Shown here: one piece after another, positions 62,467-64,000 of the stretch
Layout of the letters: each line of letters opens with the position of its first letter
How positions within the stretch are numbered: the first letter of the stretch is position 1
DNA from: JAJDAH01 sp964487605
Lineage (GTDB): Bacteria; Myxococcota_A; Polyangia; Polyangiales; Polyangiaceae
Direction of reading: 5' to 3'
DNA length: 64,000 bases
Assembly: GCA_964487605.1 (NCBI GenBank)
Contig: CAZARU010000027.1
Location: forward strand, 6,260 to 70,259
Translations under genes and position numbers: made by a program
Notes under the pieces: model-generated
Told to the model about the DNA's origin: nothing
The model's database searches: none
Seen by the model: the letters and a program-made list of their open reading frames with translations, nothing else

Positions 62467-62552
62467 GGGATGAGCTCCCGCGCGGGCGCTTGCCGACGGA
62501 CGCGGTTCGAAGGCAAGCTTACTCGAACCCGCCGCAACGCCGGGCTCGATCA

Positions 62553-63704
62553 ATGACCGACGGCCGCAGCGACGTGCTGGTGATAGGGGCCGGCCCCGCA
62601 GGGTGCGCAGCGGCGATCGAGGCGGCGCGGGCCGGGGCTGGGGTCTGCGTCGTCGACCGCGCGCGCTTCCCGCGACCGAAGACGTGCGGGGACGCCATCT
62701 CCAACGAGGCGGCCCGCGCCGTCGTCGAGCTGGGCGCCGGTGCGGGCTTCGACGCGGCGCCGCGCGCCCCTGTGCTGGGTGCCACGGCGGTGTTTCCCGA
62801 CGGCTCCCGCGTCGGCCGAAGCTACGGTGACGCTCCGGGATACATCTGCGAGCGCCGGTCGTTCGATCACGTCCTGCGAGCCGCGCTGGACGCGCTGGGC
62901 GTGCGCGTGGTGGAAGGAGCGCACGTTCGGGAACTCGTCCGGAAGGGAGCACGCCGGGTCGAAGCCCGGGCGGACGGCTGGCGATGGAGCGCCGACGCCG
63001 TCGTCGCAGCCGACGGACATGGCTCCATGGCGTGGTCCACGCTCGGCGAGACTCGCCCGCCCCCGGCGACCATGGGCATCGCGATCACGGCCTACTACTC
63101 CCGGATGCGACCGGGGCCGGATCGCGGTCACAGCGAGCACTTCTTTCGCCACGACCTCCCTTGCGGCTACGCGTGGATCTTTCCCGACGTGGAAGGCGTC
63201 GCCAACGTCGGCGTGTACCTGCGCCTGGATAGGTACCGCGCCCAGGGCATCAAGCTTCGCGACTTGCTGGAACGCTTCGTCGGCGATCACCCGGAGCGGT
63301 TCGCCGAGGCCCGTCGCGAAGGCGCGTCGCGCACGTGGTCGCTGCCGCTGGCTCGGTGGCACGCGCCGCCCGCTGGCGAGAACCTCCTGGCCTGCGGTGA
63401 TGCGGGTCGCCTGATCGACCCGTTGACCGGCGAAGGGATCTGGCAGGCGCTCGCATCGGGCCGGATCGCGGGCCGTCTGACGGCCCAGGCCCTGGGGCGA
63501 GACGGCGGCGTGCAGCGCCTGGCGCAGCGCTTCCGCTGGGAATGCGCGAGGAGCGTCGCATGGCCCACCGGGGCCCGGGCGGGGATTCAGCGCGCAATGC
63601 ACGAGATCGTGGAGCGTCGGCTCTACGAGTCGCCAGCGGTCCGCCGGCTGCTGGAGGCCGGCTACCGAGCGCGCGCTCTGGAGGTGAGCAAGTCCGTCGG
63701 GTGA
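62553..63704 (+). CDS. Geranylgeranyl reductase-type FAD oxidoreductase
   Basis: 383 residues. FAD motif VLVIGAGPAGCAAAIEAARAG (9-29), the family segment RFPRPKTCGDAIS (about 38-50) with Cys47, and the second FAD segment LLACGDAGRLIDPLTGEGIW (about 285-304) match the geranylgeranyl reductase/tryptophan halogenase-like group. Members reduce polyprenyl double bonds or oxidise lipids. Start ATG 62553. With a UbiA prenyltransferase 10 kb away, a lipid/prenyl role is plausible but not shown. Confidence 0.88.
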   Translation: MTDGRSDVLVIGAGPAGCAAAIEAARAGAGVCVVDRARFPRPKTCGDAISNEAARAVVELGAGAGFDAAPRAPVLGATAVFPDGSRVGRSYGDAPGYICERRSFDHVLRAALDALGVRVVEGAHVRELVRKGARRVEARADGWRWSADAVVAADGHGSMAWSTLGETRPPPATMGIAITAYYSRMRPGPDRGHSEHFFRHDLPCGYAWIFPDVEGVANVGVYLRLDRYRAQGIKLRDLLERFVGDHPERFAEARREGASRTWSLPLARWHAPPAGENLLACGDAGRLIDPLTGEGIWQALASGRIAGRLTAQALGRDGGVQRLAQRFRWECARSVAWPTGARAGIQRAMHEIVERRLYESPAVRRLLEAGYRARALEVSKSVG

Positions 63705-63815
63705 GCACCGGGGGCCGGGCGGCACACCATCGTGGCGGCGCCCAGCAGATCGCGACGGGCGGACACAGACGTCCATGCCCCGGCCCGCAGCGCCGCGTGA
63801 TACACTCGCGTCATC

Positions 63816-64000
63816 TTGGGCCTTGCGCGAACCTGCCTCTTCGCCATCGCGGCCGCGGCCGTCGCGAGCGGAGCCGGGTGCAGCGGCTCCGATGACACGG
63901 GGGACCTCTTCGGTGACGGAGGGGGACCGGCCGAGGGCGGCGCGGGTGCCGCGGCGGATGCCGGCGCGGGCACAGCTGGAACCGGCGGAAGCGGCGCGGC
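63816..64000 (+). CDS. Start of a lipoprotein gene (partial)
   Basis: A TTG start gives MGLARTCLFAIAAAAVASGAGC, a signal peptide with lipobox Cys22, then a polar linker (SGSDDTGDLFGDGGG) and Ala/Gly-rich sequence to the edge of the window. This is the usual start of myxobacterial Asp/Gly-rich lipoproteins. No function can be given. Confidence 0.6.
   Translation, partial: MGLARTCLFAIAAAAVASGAGCSGSDDTGDLFGDGGGPAEGGAGAAADAGAGTAGTGGSGA

Overview
The window looks like chromosome from a high-GC member of the Myxococcota (a Polyangiales-type, Sorangium-like myxobacterium). This rests on very strong G/C bias at third codon positions, many GTG/TTG starts, very large TPR proteins, an Hanks-type serine/threonine kinase with a long variable tail, several Asp/Ala-rich 'DAG' lipoproteins, and FHA and PD40 propeller proteins. 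It is an inference from gene content; no 16S or other marker RNA is present. I saw no rRNA, tRNA, CRISPR array, transposase or integrase.

Layout. 1-2228 (minus): a lipoprotein gene followed by a multi-pass membrane histidine kinase that runs off the left edge. 2351-6888 (plus): the conserved dnaX-ybaB-recR DNA replication/repair block, followed by ridA and an unknown 392-residue protein. 6946-21836 (minus): a DUF4097-like lipoprotein, a PLP fold-type IV aminotransferase/lyase, a DUF374-type acyltransferase, a giant (about 3750-residue) TPR protein and a TPR lipoprotein. 21904-25389 (plus): a 3-hydroxyacyl-CoA dehydrogenase/enoyl-CoA hydratase pair and a lipoprotein with DxDxDG repeats. 25412-28349: efp, a coiled-coil/TPR membrane protein and a lipoprotein. 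28566-34482: a TetR regulator with a perfect palindrome over its own start codon, a diiron carboxylate protein, a double hot-dog protein, thiD, an unknown protein and a Tat-type zinc metallopeptidase lipoprotein.

34486-37594 is an accessory island. A MntA/HepT-like (nucleotidyltransferase/HEPN) toxin-antitoxin pair and a 5'-truncated PD40 propeller gene lie between two imperfect ~150-bp direct repeats. One repeat is the 3' end of an intact MATE transporter gene; the other is a relic of the same 3' end abutting the peptidase gene.

38948-45581 is the most unusual part: three translationally coupled genes encoding (i) an FAD/NAD(P)H oxidoreductase fused to three FHA domains, (ii) a protein with six predicted [4Fe-4S] clusters and two degenerate cyclic-nucleotide-binding domains, and (iii) a membrane protein with two HX13H (b-heme type) helices fused to a pentaheme cytochrome c domain. 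Together they read as a transmembrane route from NAD(P)H to periplasmic c-hemes, with built-in signalling domains. A small protein, an MscS-like channel and an ECF sigma factor follow.

47727-57858 is a probable lipid-linked glycan locus: two families of large membrane proteins (A and B) are each present twice, arranged as a mirror image around a UbiA-family prenyltransferase, with a fifth membrane protein inserted on one side. The right end carries a Ser/Thr kinase, a membrane spermidine-synthase-like protein, a geranylgeranyl-reductase-type flavoprotein and the start of another lipoprotein gene.
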